From assembly GCA_030679955.1 (NCBI GenBank), contig JAUXSF010000036.1:62001-126000 (forward strand): a stretch of DNA of 64,000 nt. Reading direction: 5' to 3'. Below the pieces are notes generated by a model. The model was given only the letters and a program-made list of their open reading frames with translations, did no database searches and was not told the origin of the DNA. The translations under genes and the position numbers were made by a program. The stretch comes from Chlamydiales bacterium (GTDB lineage Bacteria; Chlamydiota; Chlamydiia; Chlamydiales; JAJFMA01). Positions 8,461 through 17,676 of this stretch are shown in pieces (position 1 is the first letter of the stretch; each line of letters opens with the position of its first letter).

Positions 8461-9516
8461 TCATTTGTTTATAAGTTAGTAGTAGTTTTTCGAATCAATA
8501 AAGATCGAAAATTAACTAGTGTAATAAATTAATTTAATTGCGATAGTCGTTTACCTTACCATTAACATTTATTGTGCAATGGCAGTGTTGCGACTTAGCT
8601 TTGTCTAAATTTTATGTCAAACAGAAGCGTAGTTCCAGACGGCTTGCCTGGGCAATATGAAAGCTTTGAGAGAGCCAATAATTTTTTGTCACTTTCCTTC
8701 TCCTTCTTTAATTTTTGCACTAGCAAAAACATTAAAGTCTAAGTTAGACAACGCATTACGCTTTGGATGCAATGCTGATTTTCAAGTTATACACCACAGC
8801 TTTATATTGTGCAAATTTCAATTAAGCACGATTTAGGCAATCAATCTCTGTACTAACTGAGAGAGCGTATTTGGAGTAAAATAAAATAATCCTTTATGGT
8901 TTAGGAGGCTTACCTATTCATTACCATTACGCCATTTCAAAAATGGTGTTGTTAGTTCAGGGCGATATGATCGAGATGTAAAACCGCTTTACATGGCTAT
9001 GAGTTTAGGGCTTGGGACAGCCTTGTCAGTCTGACCAGATCTTCAGTGGAATCACACAGACCGTTTGCCACTAATGTTGCCACGATTCTAAGTTTCTGAG
9101 CTCAATTTTAAGGCGAGTTTAGGTCATCTCTCTTCTCAAGCGCAGCGGAGAATGGTGCTTTGAAGGCTTTCTGTAAAATTTGGATCTCTAGAAATTACCG
9201 AAATAATGGATCAATCCTGCTAGCTCCTGATCGTGATACTCTACGCCATTTCTCTTATGAGTATCTTGACCGCAAAGATAGATGCGCTCTGCTTTTCCCA
9301 AAAGAAGGGGTAGGTAGACCACATACTAGAAGCTCCTATAGGTAGCGTAAGTGACAAATATTCGTGCTCAATAAAGCTAAAAGGTATGTATCACACCATT
9401 CAACATTTTAGAAAGTTGCGCAATTTGCCCTACATCCCCCACGTCAAGTTTCGTTTTGAAAAGAATCACTGACCCTGCCAAAATCCGGACTTATTTTTTT
9501 TTTACTGGGTATACCA
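8461..9516. other. About 1.05 kb with no convincing gene
   Basis: No long reading frame with a family match is present. It holds a copy of the GTAAAgC/GCTTTAC palindrome at 8976-8994. A 61-codon frame at 9160-9345 lacks a ribosome site and any recognisable motif, so I do not call it. The space may be a decayed gene remnant plus the promoters of the divergent DUF948 and FadL genes. Confidence 0.5.
8976..8994. repeat. ATGTAAAaC-C-GCTTTACAT palindrome, copy 2
   Basis: The 19-base imperfect palindrome (one mismatch in the inner stem) shares its outer arms with the copies at 4026, 16045 and 34119. This copy alone is not next to a stop codon; it lies within the gene-less kilobase. Confidence 0.6.
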
Positions 9517-10782
9517 ATGACTATTAAACGTTTAGTTTGTGCAAGTATCCTTCAAGCCATTTTTAGCTTCAGCTGCCATGCTGGAGGGCTTTTTGTTTAT
9601 GAGGTCGCGGCTTCCGATGTCAGACTAGCCTCAGCTGGACGATCTGCTAGAGCGAATGATCCTTCCACTGTTTTCTCCAATCCAGCGGGAATGAGCCTTT
9701 TGGGGGGCAATACTTTTCAATTTGGCATTGAACCCATCTACGCACACATAGACTTCCAGCCTAATGCCTCCACAACAGTAAGCGGCAATCATGGCGACGG
9801 CAGTACATGGTTACCATCAGGCAGCTTCTTCGCCACAACACAAGTCAATGACCGTCTCACCGCTGGATTTGCAACTTGTGGCTACTGGGGAGCTGGCTTA
9901 AATTACGGCAGAAATTGGGTAGGCCGCTACTATGTTACAGAAGCTTTAATGGAGGGAATCTCTGCAATTCCATCCTTAGCTTTTCAAGTTAATGATCAGT
10001 TTTCAGTTGGTGTAGGAGCCAATTTGATGTACTCCATCCTACTTTCAAAGGCTGCAGTAAACAACGTGTTAGATGGGCTTCCTGATGGTTCTGTGCGCCT
10101 GCTGGATACTAGATTTGGCGCAGGAGCTATCCTTGGCGCGCTCTATCAATTTAGCCCTGGAACACGCATAGGAGTGCAGTATACCTCTCCTGTGAAATTG
10201 CACTTTCGTGATAAACCCAAATTTCACCAAGTTGGACCTACTTTGACAGCGGCTCTCGCAGCTACAGGATTGTTAGATAGCACAACAAGAGTTACCATTC
10301 AGGTTCCAGCTAACGTAACTGCAAGCATCTATCATGAGATGGCACCGCGCCTAGCGGTAATGGGCGATGTGGGTTGGCAACAATGGTCTAAGTTCAATCA
10401 TGTAGAAATCATGGTGGCCGATTTAGCCGCTACAACGCTGGCTTTTACACCGCAATACCAAGATACTTGGCATGTAGCATTGGGCATGGAGTACTGTTGT
10501 GCCAATGACCTTACAGTTTCGGCAGGGGTGGCTTATGACACGTCCATGCTAACAACAAGCAACAGAACATTTTCCCTGCCCATTGGCCACCAATGGCGCT
10601 TTGGCACGGGCCTCCAATACCAGTATCAAGAAGGCATCTTGTTAGACGCCGCCTATGAATTGACATGGTCTGGACAACTTCCCATAGACCAAAATCGTGG
10701 AGCGCTTGTTGGAAGAGTAGCGGGAGACTTCAGAAATGCGTGCATTCAATTCTTCAATGTTTCGCTGACCTACTGTTTCTAG
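9517..10782 (+). CDS. FadL/OMPP1-type outer-membrane channel
   Basis: The FadL family forms 14-stranded outer-membrane barrels that take up long-chain fatty acids and other hydrophobic compounds. This 421-residue protein has a signal peptide (cleavage near C-H-A, residue 22), the N-terminal plug with the family motif S-N-P-A-G-M-S at about residue 55, alternating beta strands, and a C-terminal aromatic (Y-C-F) as in barrel proteins. The mature N-terminus G-G-L-F-V-Y-E also fits. No strong ribosome site is seen before ATG 9517. The next gene, convergent, is a secreted Ntn-hydrolase acting on amides of bile or fatty acids. Confidence 0.9.
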   Translation: MTIKRLVCASILQAIFSFSCHAGGLFVYEVAASDVRLASAGRSARANDPSTVFSNPAGMSLLGGNTFQFGIEPIYAHIDFQPNASTTVSGNHGDGSTWLPSGSFFATTQVNDRLTAGFATCGYWGAGLNYGRNWVGRYYVTEALMEGISAIPSLAFQVNDQFSVGVGANLMYSILLSKAAVNNVLDGLPDGSVRLLDTRFGAGAILGALYQFSPGTRIGVQYTSPVKLHFRDKPKFHQVGPTLTAALAATGLLDSTTRVTIQVPANVTASIYHEMAPRLAVMGDVGWQQWSKFNHVEIMVADLAATTLAFTPQYQDTWHVALGMEYCCANDLTVSAGVAYDTSMLTTSNRTFSLPIGHQWRFGTGLQYQYQEGILLDAAYELTWSGQLPIDQNRGALVGRVAGDFRNACIQFFNVSLTYCF

Positions 10783-10863
10783 TGCAAGAATGGAGATGGC
10801 ATTGGTAGATTAAGCCGCGACTTAAGGTCTATTTTATCAGGAATCCGCCTTATTTTCTCAAAG

Positions 10864-10885
10864 TAAGCCAAGTATACTTGGCTTA
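10864..10885 (+). terminator. 22-bp perfect palindrome after the FadL gene
   Basis: The sequence is a perfect inverted repeat with arms TAAGCCAAGTA, 82 bases after the FadL stop. It could be a terminator hairpin or a dimeric-protein site; no T-run follows. Confidence 0.45.
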
Positions 10886-10912
10886 AATCGTTAAAATAAG
10901 ACAGTTTTTGTC

Positions 10913-11035
10913 ATGGAAATAGCAAAAGAAGAAATTATAGCAATTCTTGGACAACTCAATCCTTTGTGGCAAAAACAGACAATCCCCGATGTTAGAGTTT
11001 TGCCAAAGAAAGTCTGCTACACGGCGAAGACATAA
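10913..11035 (+). pseudogene. Remnant of an AAA (AAA_14/DUF4143-type) ATPase N-terminus
   Basis: A 40-codon frame reads M-E-I-A-K-E-E-I-I-A-I-L then L-N-P-L-W-Q-K-Q-T-I-P-D-V. This resembles the N-terminal N-P-W-W...I-P segment of the AAA_14/DUF4143 ATPases that precedes their P-loop. It stops at TAA 11033-11035 and no P-loop follows. The match is short, so it is a tentative gene remnant. Confidence 0.35.
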
Positions 11036-11076
11036 TCTAAAGGCGCCTAAAAATTATATACGATGTGAACGCGGGA

Positions 11077-11101
11077 GGACGATATGGACCTTATGGACTG
11101 A
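11077..11101. repeat. GGAC repeat with nine-base period, locus 1
   Basis: GGAC occurs at 11077, 11086 and 11095 exactly nine bases apart, with A/T-rich linkers. Similar arrays lie at 44054, 52725 and 59955. Confidence 0.6.
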
Positions 11102-11145
11102 GAAACATCATTGGCCGCTCAATCCACAAGGCCGCTATCTAAATA

Positions 11146-12198
11146 CTACCGAGAAGGTGCTGTGGGCCCTAGAGCAATAGTTCGCGGTTCTTTGGCGGTA
11201 GATAAATCTACCGTCTGAATATTTTGGTCGCCATACGTGCGGACATATAGCTTGAAATTTGTCAGATCTTTCACAACAACCCATTGGGTGTAGTCAAAGT
11301 CACTAGTTTGGGAACCACGCACGGCACCATAGGGAATATCCACAGTGTTAAGCATATGGAAAGCGGCAGTGACAAGATCAGAACCTGTTTTCGACTGCTG
11401 CAGGCTCTGTTTAAAAATAGCTGTGCGCACAAAGCGACTTGGCGGTGTCCAGTCGCCTGGAATACCCAGTAAGCCCGATCCTTGGCCTGTTGGTTGCAAC
11501 ACAGTTCCATCAATAGAAACGGCCTTAGCGCCAATTGCTGATAGATTGATGAAGTTACGTAAGTTGGTGCGATGCCACGGGAAATCTGGAGAATTTGTTA
11601 GAACACCCACATCGTTATCATGAATCTTTGTTTCGCCATCTACAAACTCCACCACAAGGCTCTTGCCAGAGGCATCGTGAATGGCTAAATGCAACGGAGC
11701 GATAGCTCCACCCATTTCGGGAAGCGGAAAGGTATACAGATTAACCTTCGAGAGAGCCGTCTTTACCTCAGCCACCGTACTAAAGTTGCCCAAAAGCCAG
11801 GACACCAAGTCCGTGTAAGCTACCACGGTGTTGGGAGCTGCTTTAGAAACATCTGCATACTTACCATCAGGGAACCACAAGGCTCCTACACTCAAACCTT
11901 TTTCATTAAGGCCATCCATGGGAATCTTGCCATCAAAGATGTTCAAACTTGCATAGGCATACTTAGAGCTCCACTTCATTCCCTGCTTGTTATTAGGTGC
12001 AGTGGACTGAAAGGATTTGCCCTTAGGAACAACGATCACCGTTGTAGGAAGAACCTGGCCAAACTCAAGCGAGCGGCCAACAACTTGTGTTTTGTCCTCA
12101 GCATTGATAATGAAGTCGGTGCAGCCTTCTGAATACGTCGAAAAGGAAAGTGCACATGCAGAGGCGGCTAAAGCGATAGCTTGAAGTCTACGAAACAT
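11146..12198 (-). CDS. Exported choloylglycine hydrolase family (Ntn) amidase
   Basis: The family comprises bile-salt hydrolases, penicillin V acylases and N-acyl-homoserine lactone acylases; all use an N-terminal Cys exposed by processing. This 350-residue protein has a signal peptide, then S-E-G-C26-T-D-F, placing the catalytic Cys right after cleavage. Family signatures V-V-G-R-S-L-E-F, D-G-L-N-E-K-G-L-S-V-G and N-S-P-D-F-P-W-H are present. Gram-negative members (cluster B) are typically secreted like this. GGGAG lies six bases before the ATG. The substrate cannot be read from sequence; with FadL convergent nearby, hydrophobic acyl amides are a reasonable guess. It is a single gene. Confidence 0.9.
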   Translation of the reverse strand: MFRRLQAIALAASACALSFSTYSEGCTDFIINAEDKTQVVGRSLEFGQVLPTTVIVVPKGKSFQSTAPNNKQGMKWSSKYAYASLNIFDGKIPMDGLNEKGLSVGALWFPDGKYADVSKAAPNTVVAYTDLVSWLLGNFSTVAEVKTALSKVNLYTFPLPEMGGAIAPLHLAIHDASGKSLVVEFVDGETKIHDNDVGVLTNSPDFPWHRTNLRNFINLSAIGAKAVSIDGTVLQPTGQGSGLLGIPGDWTPPSRFVRTAIFKQSLQQSKTGSDLVTAAFHMLNTVDIPYGAVRGSQTSDFDYTQWVVVKDLTNFKLYVRTYGDQNIQTVDLSTAKEPRTIALGPTAPSR

Positions 12199-12300
12199 AA
12201 TAACTCCCTTAGGAAAAGTAATCGATTCTCACTCATATCTCGATCGCACTCTAAGGGAATAATCATTTTTTTAAATAGAACCAACCGTAGAAATTTCACT

Positions 12301-14481
12301 CTACTTTTTTTTCTTGATAAAGAGATTCCTCAAGTCACCCGCAAAAAAATCGCCTCTGCTTATCGTTTCCTGAAGTTGGTTCAAAGTTCCATCGATCCCA
12401 ATCGCCTTCTCTATATCCTGAACGGCACGTCGAAAGGATTGGCTATTGTTATATCTTGGGACATCAACTCTCTTCACATAATACGAATACATATCGGAGT
12501 AAACTGTTGACCCACATTGAGCCTTCATAAAAGTCAGAGCTAGCTGTTCAATCGGAAGTTCATATTTTATATCTGCCTTAGGTTTGACCCAGAGAGAGGA
12601 GGCGTCGACAGCTAGCTTTAAACTATCGATAACTTGCTCCATCCTTCTTATGTTAACTTGGTCCCATTTCCCAAACGAGTTTGCCAAAGAAACGACGTCA
12701 TCATTCGTATAAGAGCTTAAAGAATATCCGTTAGCGGCACATCCTTCTTGAATTATAACCCGTGCTAAAACCATTGGATCGACCCCGGGATACTGCTTCT
12801 GGTATGTATAAAGCCCTAAATCGCGGTCTAGTATTCTACCCACAAATGATTCCTCGATTGAGCCCGCCTCTAGGGGTGGAAAGTTGCAACCAAACAAGGC
12901 GCTAAGAATAGCCAGTTGATCCGGTTTCCAGGCCTGGATTCGATTTTTTAACCTACCAGCCAACCCTTCTAAACATGTGCTAGAAAAGTATTTTTCAAGT
13001 ACTTGATCGGTCAACTTATCCTCCGTCCTATACATGTGAAACAAAGTATAGTGCGAGTAATAGATGTCTTTTACCTTACATGCCATCTTTTTCCAAGCCG
13101 AATAAGGAAATGATGAACCCGAAACAAATGGAGTGATGGTCGGTGTGTCAGCCATTGCGATTTGAGGAAATGTTTGAACGGCTTTGTAGCTGCTGACCTT
13201 TTCAGTTCTGTCAATTTCGTTCGTAAGAACGGATAAATCTCCCTCGAAGAAATCTCCACGTTCAACAATCTCACGCATACGAATCATATTACCTGCTGGG
13301 ATCTTGCAACGAATCCGCTCCAATCTGTAAGTAATCGTCCCACGTACTATTCCGCCCCTATGTCTACTCCAATCTTCAAGGAAAGCACTAACATCTTTGC
13401 ATACGTTGGACCCACACCTAAACTGCGCATAGACCAGAGCTAGCTCATCAACCGGATACTCATATTTGATATGAGCTTTTGGCTTCATCAACAAAGAGGT
13501 GGCGTCAACTGTTAGTCCTAAGGTGGCTACAATATTCTCCATTTCTGCGATTTTATAGTCTGTCCAGCTCTCCATAACCTTCACAAGGGCGTCGAAATCC
13601 TCATCTGCATAATCATCGAATAAATAACTGTTTTGCGAGCAAGCGGACTTTATCATTATTTTCACCAGCTCTAAAGCAGGTATATCAGGATGATGTCGCT
13701 TCTTGTACGCATACAAACCCAGATCCAAATCTGTACAATGCCTACAGTTAGCTCTATGCCTAATTTCGCAAACATCTAAGGGAGGAAAATTCCGTTGAAA
13801 TAAGTTTCGCAAGATACCGACAGTCGTACTGCCTAGTTTTTCAAGTTTATCTCTTTCAGACGAAAGAGCTCGACCATTTCGGTTGCGATGGTAAATAGCA
13901 TAGAGCTCTATATACGCATTTTTCTCCTCACGTGTCAATTTACACCACTCAATGAAGGAAAATGAGTGCGAGGTACGTCCCTCAATCGTTTGTAAGCTAG
14001 AATGAGGTGATTCCTCTAGTAGGATTTTGGAAACCTTTGCATTCTGGTTATTCGGATGAAACTCTTGGTATTTTCTTTTACCTGATCTTATGCCGATTTC
14101 AACTACATCAGGTTCCACCTCGATTACATCAGAGTCTATTTCGATTTCATGCGAATCGACATGATGGTCCCAATTATTATTATTATTATTGATCATATGG
14201 GGATCCACATCCTGAATCTCATTCTCATTAACCCATTGCTCAAAAAACTGCGCGCTATCCGGAGTGTCCGGATTGTAGAGATTAGGAAATGATCCACTAT
14301 AAATCTCAGGTGATAACTCGTTCGCTAATGGGATTGATGAGGATGACGATTGGAGGTCTGAAAACACAATTAAATCCAACCAACTTACCTGAGGAGGAGG
14401 AGTGATCGGCGGCGAATCAGAAGGCGAATAGTCGATATTATTGTTATTAACTAAATTATTGTTTATTTGATTATTATCCAT
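12301..14481 (-). CDS. Asn-rich protein with a duplicated unknown domain
   Basis: I do not recognise this 726-residue protein. The first 150 residues are low complexity: Asn runs (residues 2-15 and 98-102), Ser and Pro runs, and an acidic stretch. Two related units follow, about residues 175-410 and 447-726. Each contains a Tyr-rich helix, D-(A/L)-x-L-G-L-Y-(A/T)-Y-(K/Q)-K, then L-x-V-D-A-(T/S)-S-L, K-P-K-A-(H/D)-I-K-Y-E, L-A-L, C-G-S, and ends R-G-D-F-F-x-G-D-L. There is no signal peptide or membrane helix. Asn/Pro-rich leaders and tandem units are common in effector-like proteins of amoeba symbionts, but secretion is only an inference. An eroded third unit lies at 15441-16020. Confidence 0.8.
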   Translation of the reverse strand: MDNNQINNNLVNNNNIDYSPSDSPPITPPPQVSWLDLIVFSDLQSSSSSIPLANELSPEIYSGSFPNLYNPDTPDSAQFFEQWVNENEIQDVDPHMINNNNNNWDHHVDSHEIEIDSDVIEVEPDVVEIGIRSGKRKYQEFHPNNQNAKVSKILLEESPHSSLQTIEGRTSHSFSFIEWCKLTREEKNAYIELYAIYHRNRNGRALSSERDKLEKLGSTTVGILRNLFQRNFPPLDVCEIRHRANCRHCTDLDLGLYAYKKRHHPDIPALELVKIMIKSACSQNSYLFDDYADEDFDALVKVMESWTDYKIAEMENIVATLGLTVDATSLLMKPKAHIKYEYPVDELALVYAQFRCGSNVCKDVSAFLEDWSRHRGGIVRGTITYRLERIRCKIPAGNMIRMREIVERGDFFEGDLSVLTNEIDRTEKVSSYKAVQTFPQIAMADTPTITPFVSGSSFPYSAWKKMACKVKDIYYSHYTLFHMYRTEDKLTDQVLEKYFSSTCLEGLAGRLKNRIQAWKPDQLAILSALFGCNFPPLEAGSIEESFVGRILDRDLGLYTYQKQYPGVDPMVLARVIIQEGCAANGYSLSSYTNDDVVSLANSFGKWDQVNIRRMEQVIDSLKLAVDASSLWVKPKADIKYELPIEQLALTFMKAQCGSTVYSDMYSYYVKRVDVPRYNNSQSFRRAVQDIEKAIGIDGTLNQLQETISRGDFFAGDLRNLFIKKKK
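14176..14190. repeat. AAT trinucleotide tract inside the Asn-rich gene
   Basis: On the minus strand AAT is repeated five times, coding for Asn 98-102. Length change by slippage would alter the number of Asn residues but not the frame. Confidence 0.8.
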
Positions 14482-14628
14482 AAATAGCCGTGAAAGTTTC
14501 TTGAAATTATTTTATATAAATGAAATTTTATCATACTAAAAACTATGCTTATAAGCAACACTTATTATATGAAAGAATTTTATAATATCGAACACCTACA
14601 GGTAAGACCGCTTTCCAGTAAATGAGCA

Positions 14629-15444
14629 CTAGAAAAAGTAACCGATCCGTAATTCGATCTGCTGACCATACTCAGGATAATTTTTTATGACCGCTAGATC
14701 ATACTCAAGAGACATGAGGATTTTTTTAGTCAGCATTTTTCCGATCATTACATCGAATGGAACAAACCAAGCATGAGTAACCCAATTATATCGAATTTCA
14801 GGGGAGAAATTAACGAACCACTGGTAGGGAAGATTGATATTGAGAAATGGTTCTAGATAGGTTTGACGAATGGGCAGGGCAAAAGCATATCCTCCAACAC
14901 TCCAAGCCTGCCGTACCATTAGGCCAGCATACGCACCCTCAGACCATTCACCTAAATCGTAGGCCACTCCCAAAGTAGGGTGCACTTCGTATTTGGCATC
15001 GCCAATATAGTAGTTTCCTCCATCTGTTGGGAAAACCACCTGTAGTCCCGCTCCCCAAGTCCAGTTATGGTTTGGGGGAGTAATTAACAAAGCTTGCAGC
15101 AACACATCGCCCAAATGATCATCTGGAGCACAAGTTGGCTTAGCATTTTTGCAATAGAACCAACCGTAAGGAACGTCAACACGAAGTGACGCCTGCCATT
15201 TACATGGAAGGTCGATCACTTTGTCCGAACGCAAAGTAGCCAGAACCAATTTGCCCTCTACAGCGTCGACGCCAGATTGTGAAGCACATCGAGCATCAAA
15301 GCGTGTCATCGGCTTCAGAATGTTCTCGCCATTGTACCATTCTTGATCACACCATGTGCTAAACGGTGCAAGAACGAATAAGGATATAAACATAGGTAAG
15401 AACAATATCGAGCCTCTGTTCAAATTTGATGCATCTATAATCAC
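14629..15444 (-). CDS. Outer-membrane beta-barrel-like protein
   Basis: The 271-residue product has a hydrophobic N-terminal segment (F-L-P-M-F-I-S-L-F-V-L-A-P-F) with cleavage likely near T-W-C-D-Q, alternating polar/aromatic strands and a final Phe (R-I-G-Y-F-F), as expected for a BAM-inserted barrel. Sequence such as W-T-W-G-A-G-L-Q-V-V-F-P-T resembles transporter-like putative outer-membrane barrels. The frame opens with a GTG at 15444 that overlaps the stop of the upstream pseudogene, but an ATG at 15393 leaves a shorter signal; the start is uncertain. It sits between two relatives of the Asn-rich family. Confidence 0.75.
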   Translation of the reverse strand: MIIDASNLNRGSILFLPMFISLFVLAPFSTWCDQEWYNGENILKPMTRFDARCASQSGVDAVEGKLVLATLRSDKVIDLPCKWQASLRVDVPYGWFYCKNAKPTCAPDDHLGDVLLQALLITPPNHNWTWGAGLQVVFPTDGGNYYIGDAKYEVHPTLGVAYDLGEWSEGAYAGLMVRQAWSVGGYAFALPIRQTYLEPFLNINLPYQWFVNFSPEIRYNWVTHAWFVPFDVMIGKMLTKKILMSLEYDLAVIKNYPEYGQQIELRIGYFF

Positions 15445-16020
15445 TTTTTGGAGAGTCTCCTCGACTTTTTTGTAGAGTTTCCGAGAGAAGACATGTCTCC
15501 TTCTAAAAAATCATCCTGGCCAATGGCCTCATACAATAGAGCTGAAGATCTATGTTTTGAAATAAGTTTTTCGATGCGTATAATTTGCGCCTTAAGAGAT
15601 TGATAATTTGTACGGTCTGTCAACCCATTGTAAATTTAGCTAACGTAATAGCTGATTACATTGGAATAGTCATTTGATTCACACTGTGTTCTCGCATAAA
15701 TCAAAGCTAGATGTTGCATGGGAAGTTGATAGCTTATATCTAGCTTAAGCTTGACCGTAAGAGAATCTGCCTCCACAGTCATATTTAGAGTTGCAATGAC
15801 TTGATCCATTTTAATTTCTTGTTCTGGTGACCACTTACCGAAAGATGCTTCTCGCCAGCATTTCAGCAGTTGCGTTTGGGTGCTATAATAATAACACTTT
15901 TTTGGGCCCTTAAACCGAAATCTGTCTGAAGATGATCCACTATCTCTTCTACCGGTCTTTCATTCATTAAGGTGAAATAGAGCGTGTAGTCGTTGAGATA
16001 TGACTCTTTTTCGACGCGGC
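15441..16020 (-). pseudogene. Eroded relative of the Asn-rich duplicated-domain protein
   Basis: The minus strand encodes pieces of one unit of the 12301-14481 protein. From about 16020: Y-L-N-D-Y-T-L-Y-F-T-L-M-N-E. From about 15840 in another frame: F-G-K-W-S-P-E-Q, then T-V-E-A-D-S-L, K-L-D-I-S-Y-Q-L-P and Y-A-R-T-Q-C. After an in-frame TAA near 15641 the frame goes on to G-Q-D-D-F-L-E-G-D-M. A central deletion or frameshift and the stop show that it is broken. A short protein could still be made from the ATG/TTG-like start near 15623 (60 residues), but I do not support it as a gene. Confidence 0.78.
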
Positions 16021-16044
16021 ACCCAAATCCACTGAATACGAGGA

Positions 16045-16061
16045 TGTAAAGCGGCTTTACA
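16045..16061. repeat. TGTAAAGC-G-GCTTTACA palindrome, copy 3
   Basis: A perfect 17-base odd palindrome that overlaps the stop codon of recD (16057-16059, minus strand). The arms are identical to those of copy 4 at 34119. Confidence 0.75.
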
Positions 16062-17676
16062 GTAGACGTTGTTGAATGCCTGAAAGGCGTGTCATTTGGC
16101 GCTGCAAGAGTGTTTCAAGCATATGTGTAGACGAAACAATCTCCACACCCTTTCGCGCTCGCGTAACAGCCGTGTATAGAATTTCACGACCAAAAGCTTC
16201 ACTTCTAGGAGGAAGCAACAGCATCACGTGATCGAACTCGCTGCCCTGACTTTTGTGAACCGACAGAGCAAAGGCATACTCATATCTTGGCAAGGTTGCC
16301 ACGGGAACTCGGCGAATTGTTTGCCCGCTTTTAAAAAGGGCATACGATCGATCTACCAATAACCCCACATCGCCATTAAAAAGCTCTTGTGAGTAGTCAT
16401 TAACGGTCACCATGATCGGAATGACCTTCATATGGTGGGAAGAGACTAAGCGCTCGTTGATGCTTGTAACCCCCCATGGTCCTTCGCGCAGAGGAGTCAA
16501 AATGCGTCGTTGATTGATTCTACTAAAGATTTTCTCGGGATCGTCATGCATCGATAGATTAAACAACGGCTGACAGTAATTGACCAGTGTATTCCAAAGC
16601 TGCTTTTCCTGGATTGGCCAGGGATTGATAACTATATCTTCATTGGATTGCAGCGACATCTTGCCTTGGCGGATCTCCGCGGCGAGATTAAGAATGCTTG
16701 TCGATTCGGTTCTTAAGCACTTTTGCAGGCATACACAACATTCTGGAACTGCATGAGCAAGGTCGGCAAATATTCCCCCTGCTTCTATAGAGGGTAGCTG
16801 ATCACTATCACCCAATAGGACCAGGCGTGCACCGGTCTTTACTGCCCTTAGAAGGCTAGCCATCATTTGTGCATCAATCATCGAACATTCGTCTACGATG
16901 ATTAGGTCTGCTGTCAAAGATACACTGGAGTCACCATGCTTCTTATTTAACCCCAGCAAGCTATGCAGTGTTTTGGCTTTAATTCCAGCCCTTCCAAGCC
17001 TTTCAGAAAGGTTGGAGGCCGCTTTGCCTGTAGGAGCTGCAGCTATAACTTCCCCGGCACTACCGAATGCGTCTACCAGGCATCCTGCAGTATAAGTCTT
17101 GCCAGTACCGGGGCCGCCAGTAACGAATGTAAGGCTATTCGAGCACGCATGTATAACGGCAGCTTTCTGCTCATCATTTAAGGAAGAGAGTTGTGGAGGA
17201 TTCACCGTTATTCTGGGCTTGACGGTCACTAGGCGCTTAAATTCCTCTACAATAACGGACTCATCATTCCAGTAGCGTCGCAGATAGAAACGAGATCCCT
17301 CTCTTAGCACGGGCCAAGACTCATCGACATCTATTGGAAAACCATTAGCCCCTTCCACAATAAGCTCTGTCAGATTTGAAGGAAGTGGTTGCGCCTGCTC
17401 TGAAAGAATCTCCGACCATAGCGTCACAGGGCAAGGACGTATGGCACCATTTTCTAACGACACACATAGATGGCCTTGCTTAGCAGCCAAAACTAAATGG
17501 CACATAAAGAGCGCTACACATTCAGGCATCTCAGGAACGAAGTCATTAGCCAGAGCAAGCTCTAAATGCAAAGGTGATCCCTCAGTTACCAAGCGTTGCA
17601 GGAGAGGCCATTTGCCGCTGATTTTGATGGGTTGCTTTTTGCGCTGTAGAAAGAGTTTTTGAGCTATTCCAGGCAT
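16057..17676 (-). CDS. recD: Exodeoxyribonuclease V subunit alpha (RecD helicase)
   Basis: RecD is the 5'-3' motor of the RecBCD enzyme, which processes double-strand breaks for RecA loading. The 539-residue protein shows Walker A (T-G-G-P-G-T-G-K-T, about residue 185), Walker B I-V-D-E-C-S-M, motif L-G-D-S-D-Q-L-P-S and the C-terminal S-V-H-K-S-Q-G-S-E-F and Y-T-A-V-T-R-A-R-K motifs of superfamily 1B helicases. Length is close to 600, the usual size, with a short N-terminal domain. It overlaps the end of recB by 13 bases and is last in the recC-recB-recD operon. Its stop codon lies inside a conserved palindrome. Confidence 0.95.
   Translation of the reverse strand: MPGIAQKLFLQRKKQPIKISGKWPLLQRLVTEGSPLHLELALANDFVPEMPECVALFMCHLVLAAKQGHLCVSLENGAIRPCPVTLWSEILSEQAQPLPSNLTELIVEGANGFPIDVDESWPVLREGSRFYLRRYWNDESVIVEEFKRLVTVKPRITVNPPQLSSLNDEQKAAVIHACSNSLTFVTGGPGTGKTYTAGCLVDAFGSAGEVIAAAPTGKAASNLSERLGRAGIKAKTLHSLLGLNKKHGDSSVSLTADLIIVDECSMIDAQMMASLLRAVKTGARLVLLGDSDQLPSIEAGGIFADLAHAVPECCVCLQKCLRTESTSILNLAAEIRQGKMSLQSNEDIVINPWPIQEKQLWNTLVNYCQPLFNLSMHDDPEKIFSRINQRRILTPLREGPWGVTSINERLVSSHHMKVIPIMVTVNDYSQELFNGDVGLLVDRSYALFKSGQTIRRVPVATLPRYEYAFALSVHKSQGSEFDHVMLLLPPRSEAFGREILYTAVTRARKGVEIVSSTHMLETLLQRQMTRLSGIQQRLL

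Noticed and set aside
9160-9345. 61-codon open frame in the 8.5-9.5 kb spacer
   Set aside because: No ribosome site, no recognisable motif, flanked by stops; most likely chance or a decayed remnant.
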